Below are positions 14,461-16,140 of a DNA stretch of 16,140 bases, one piece after another; the first letter of the stretch is position 1; each line of letters starts with the position of its first letter. The stretch is from Oscillospiraceae bacterium (GTDB taxonomy: Bacteria > Bacillota > Clostridia > Oscillospirales > Acutalibacteraceae), in assembly GCA_022508705.1 (NCBI GenBank), contig JAFLUO010000032.1, positions 1 to 16,140 on the forward strand, written 5' to 3'. The position numbers were made by a program, and so were the translations under genes. The notes beneath the pieces were generated by a model that saw only the letters and a program-made list of their open reading frames with translations, made no database searches and was not told where the DNA came from.

Positions 14461-15912
14461 TTATTCAGAAATTGTGCCTGCTTTTTCTCTGCGTTCATGC
14501 AGTTCTCGTTCTACCTTTGCACGCTCCTCGGGAGTATATCGAATAAAGAGCAACGGAATAATATAAAGAAGAGAGGCCACAGCGGGAGTTAAAATTACAA
14601 GAGGCCAAATCCATTTGTCAAAAGCGGCGGTTTGCGTTCCGATGTAAACCACACCCTCGGCATCGGGAATTGCATTGTATTTTAAAAGGTGCAATGCAAG
14701 AGTTGCAAGACCTGCGGTAATTCCGCTTGAAATTTTTGTAAATGAGGTTTGCATTGAGAATGTGATTCCCTCAGTGCGCTTACCCGTTTTCCATTCCATA
14801 TAATCAATGCTGTCACAGAAAATTGAGGTCTGCGCAATTGAAAGTGCACCCATTGGAATTGAGCCTACGCCCATAATCAGCATTGAAATCCAAAGCATTT
14901 TGCCTTGATAGCCTACGAAATATGCAATAATGCGGAACACAATATTTACGGACTGCATAAAGATAATCGCATTAACGTAGCCTTTGCACCATTTCTTTAT
15001 TTTATCCGCAAGCATCATACCGAGAAATCCCGGAACAGATGTTACGGCAAAGTAAATCGTCGTAAGCCCCAAAGCGCCCACAAAGCTGAATATGCCCTCA
15101 GATGAAATAAAGTCCGCAGGGATTTCATATTTAAAGAAATATGTAACAAGATTTCCGCCGAAGCCCACTGCGCCCAAAAGGTTTGCAAGGGTTACGAGCA
15201 TAAGCATTTTATTTTTAAAGAGAAGTGAAAAGCTTTCAGCCATTGATTCCTGTTGCTTTGACTGTAAAACTCGAACTCTCTCCTGAGCAAGATATGAACG
15301 GTAGCTTATCATTGCACCGCCAAGGCCGAATATTAGGGCAAAAACGAGGGTCATCAAACGCATTGTAACACCCGTTGCATTGGCAATCATTTCAAGCGCC
15401 ATTGGGATTACTGCGCTGAATACTCCGTAGAAAATCGAGCCTATGGTTCTTGCCCACTGAACAAAACGGTCACGCTCGTTGCTGTCCGGTGAAACGGAAG
15501 ATGTAATGCCCCAAATGGCGACATCCTGAACGGTATAAGCCAAATCCCAGCAAATGTACATAATAACGAAATATGCAACCCGAAGCCACAAAAGGTCTTC
15601 TTTTGTTGAAAACACAACAAACATCAGCACCGTAAAAATGCCCACGGGCAAGGGTGTGTATTTCAAGAAAGGTCTTAATTTTTCGCCGTTTTTAAAGGTG
15701 TGCTTGTCAATAAACGAGCCTACAATCGGATCATTTACACCGTCCCAAACCTTCATAATGATAAGCAACGCCGAAACGATTATCGCAGGGAACAGAGCAA
15801 TATCGGTCATAAAATATGTAAAAAAGGATGCGCCGATAAGCGAATAAACCAAATTTTGACCCGAAAGCCCAACGTAATAGTTAACCTTTTCCTTTCTGCT
15901 TATGTATTTCAT
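14461..15912 (-). CDS. GPH-family glycoside/pentoside/hexuronide:cation symporter
   Basis: A 483-residue integral membrane transporter with about 12 hydrophobic segments, of the GPH family (MFS_2; relatives include MelB, XylP, UidB). Diagnostic features are the N-terminal KVNYYVGLSGQNLVYSLIG, the WDGVNDPIVGSFIDK signature near 56-70, the KNGEKLRPFLKY loop that follows, and WAR at the cytosolic side after the fourth segment. It imports a sugar or glycoside with Na+ or H+; the sugar is not predictable. GGGGAG (15920-15925) lies seven bases upstream of the ATG. No glycosidase or sugar regulator adjoins it; the nearest candidate is the propeller protein about 1.3 kb away behind another operon. 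A 28-bp palindrome lies over its promoter. Confidence 0.92.
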   Translation of the reverse strand: MKYISRKEKVNYYVGLSGQNLVYSLIGASFFTYFMTDIALFPAIIVSALLIIMKVWDGVNDPIVGSFIDKHTFKNGEKLRPFLKYTPLPVGIFTVLMFVVFSTKEDLLWLRVAYFVIMYICWDLAYTVQDVAIWGITSSVSPDSNERDRFVQWARTIGSIFYGVFSAVIPMALEMIANATGVTMRLMTLVFALIFGLGGAMISYRSYLAQERVRVLQSKQQESMAESFSLLFKNKMLMLVTLANLLGAVGFGGNLVTYFFKYEIPADFISSEGIFSFVGALGLTTIYFAVTSVPGFLGMMLADKIKKWCKGYVNAIIFMQSVNIVFRIIAYFVGYQGKMLWISMLIMGVGSIPMGALSIAQTSIFCDSIDYMEWKTGKRTEGITFSMQTSFTKISSGITAGLATLALHLLKYNAIPDAEGVVYIGTQTAAFDKWIWPLVILTPAVASLLYIIPLLFIRYTPEERAKVERELHERREKAGTISE

Positions 15913-15949
15913 AAATACACTCCCCTTTTTAATATAACAATCCTCTTTT

Positions 15950-15978
15950 ATTTTACCATAAAGTTGTATTTACACAAT
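15950..15978 (-). promoter_or_regulatory. Probable promoter of the GPH symporter gene
   Basis: On the minus strand TAAAAT (-10, 15950-15955) with ATTGTG at the -35 position (15973-15978, 17-base spacer). The -35 is weak, as would suit an activated or tightly regulated promoter. Confidence 0.5.
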
Positions 15979-15994
15979 AGTAATTGCGTAAATA
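15967..15994. promoter_or_regulatory. 28-bp operator-like palindrome upstream of the GPH symporter
   Basis: TATTTACACAAT (15967-15978) and ATTGCGTAAATA (15983-15994) are 12-base inverted arms with one mismatch and a four-base spacer. It overlaps the symporter -35 and is about 35 bases from the tRNA promoter's -35. This is typical of a dimeric sugar-responsive regulator, but the family cannot be assigned. Confidence 0.65.
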
Positions 15995-16028
15995 TTTTTT
16001 TCATATAAAGGTTTTTATCAAAAAAGAC

Positions 16029-16057
16029 TTGACATTGCTTTTTGTGTGATATATAAT
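16029..16057 (+). promoter_or_regulatory. Consensus sigma-A promoter of the tRNA gene
   Basis: TTGACA (16029-16034), a 17-base spacer and TATAAT (16052-16057), a perfect match to consensus. Transcription should begin near 16064, about 20 bases before the mature tRNA 5' end. Confidence 0.92.
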
Positions 16058-16085
16058 ATCTCTCGCAGTTAGGAAAACTGAATAT

Positions 16086-16140
16086 AGCGGTATTGTGTAA
16101 CGGTAGCACAGCGGACTCTGACTCCGTATGTTGAGGTTCG
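16086..16140 (+). tRNA. tRNA-Gln (anticodon CTG), 3' part cut by window edge
   Basis: The 5' 55 bases of a tRNA are visible. The acceptor strand is AGCGGTA, followed by T-T, the D-arm GTGT...GCAC with G-G in the loop, the anticodon stem GCGGA/TCCGT, and the loop CT-CTG-AC (anticodon 16118-16120). CTG reads CAG, glutamine. A short variable region and the start of the T-arm, ending in TTCG, complete what is visible. The acceptor's 3' strand is outside the window, so the exact 5' end is inferred from spacing. Confidence 0.92.

Noticed and set aside
1..16140. CRISPR arrays, insertion sequences, phage genes or integration sites
   Set aside because: No regularly spaced repeats, transposase or integrase reading frames, or terminal inverted repeats were seen on either strand. 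The tRNA-Gln at the right edge could be an attachment site, but its 3' end is outside the window.

Overview
The window looks like a chromosomal segment from a low-GC, anaerobic Firmicute of the class Clostridia, plausibly a gut Oscillospirales/Ruminococcaceae relative. The reasons are AT-rich intergenic DNA, strong purine-rich Shine-Dalgarno sites, many near-consensus sigma-A promoters with 17-nt spacers, U-tailed intrinsic terminators, a PerR/reverse-rubrerythrin/rubredoxin peroxide-defence operon, and proteins that read like clostridial family members. The lineage is an inference; no marker gene here settles it.

Layout. 1-902 (minus): the rplM-rpsI ribosomal operon with its promoter; rpsI runs off the left edge. 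1047-3110 (plus): thrH (HAD phosphatase/homoserine phosphotransferase) and an O-acetylhomoserine sulfhydrylase, ending in a strong terminator. 3208-4620: a stand-alone citrate synthase with its own terminator. 4622-6289: a promoter, a small soluble S24/S26-type serine peptidase and an NTP_transf_5-type nucleotidyltransferase, ending in a bidirectional terminator. 6306-9868 (minus): a complete three-enzyme UDP-N-acetyl-L-fucosamine pathway (capE-capF-capG / fnlABC type) behind its own promoter. 9909-10749 (plus, divergent): a secreted, C-terminally anchored cohesin-like surface protein. 10781-13144 (plus): an APH-fold kinase, a family 6 hypoxanthine/uracil-DNA glycosylase and a GH43-like beta-propeller protein, closely packed. 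13153-14443 (plus): a promoter with a perfect 7-1-7 PerR-type operator, perR, reverse rubrerythrin and rubredoxin, closed by a bidirectional terminator. 14461-15994 (minus): a GPH-family sugar:cation symporter behind a 28-bp palindrome. 16029-16140 (plus): a consensus promoter and the 5' part of a tRNA-Gln(CTG).

How the parts work together. The best-supported functional units are UDP-L-FucNAc synthesis (dehydratase/epimerase, then reductase/cupin epimerase, then 2-epimerase) and peroxide defence under PerR, where every PerR regulatory metal ligand is present and a matching operator covers the likely transcription start. The least explained unit is the peptidase plus nucleotidyltransferase pair. 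No CRISPR array, insertion sequence, phage gene or obvious transfer junction was seen. No gene-free stretch exceeds 300 bases; the two longest (836-1116 and 9763-9974) hold divergent promoters.
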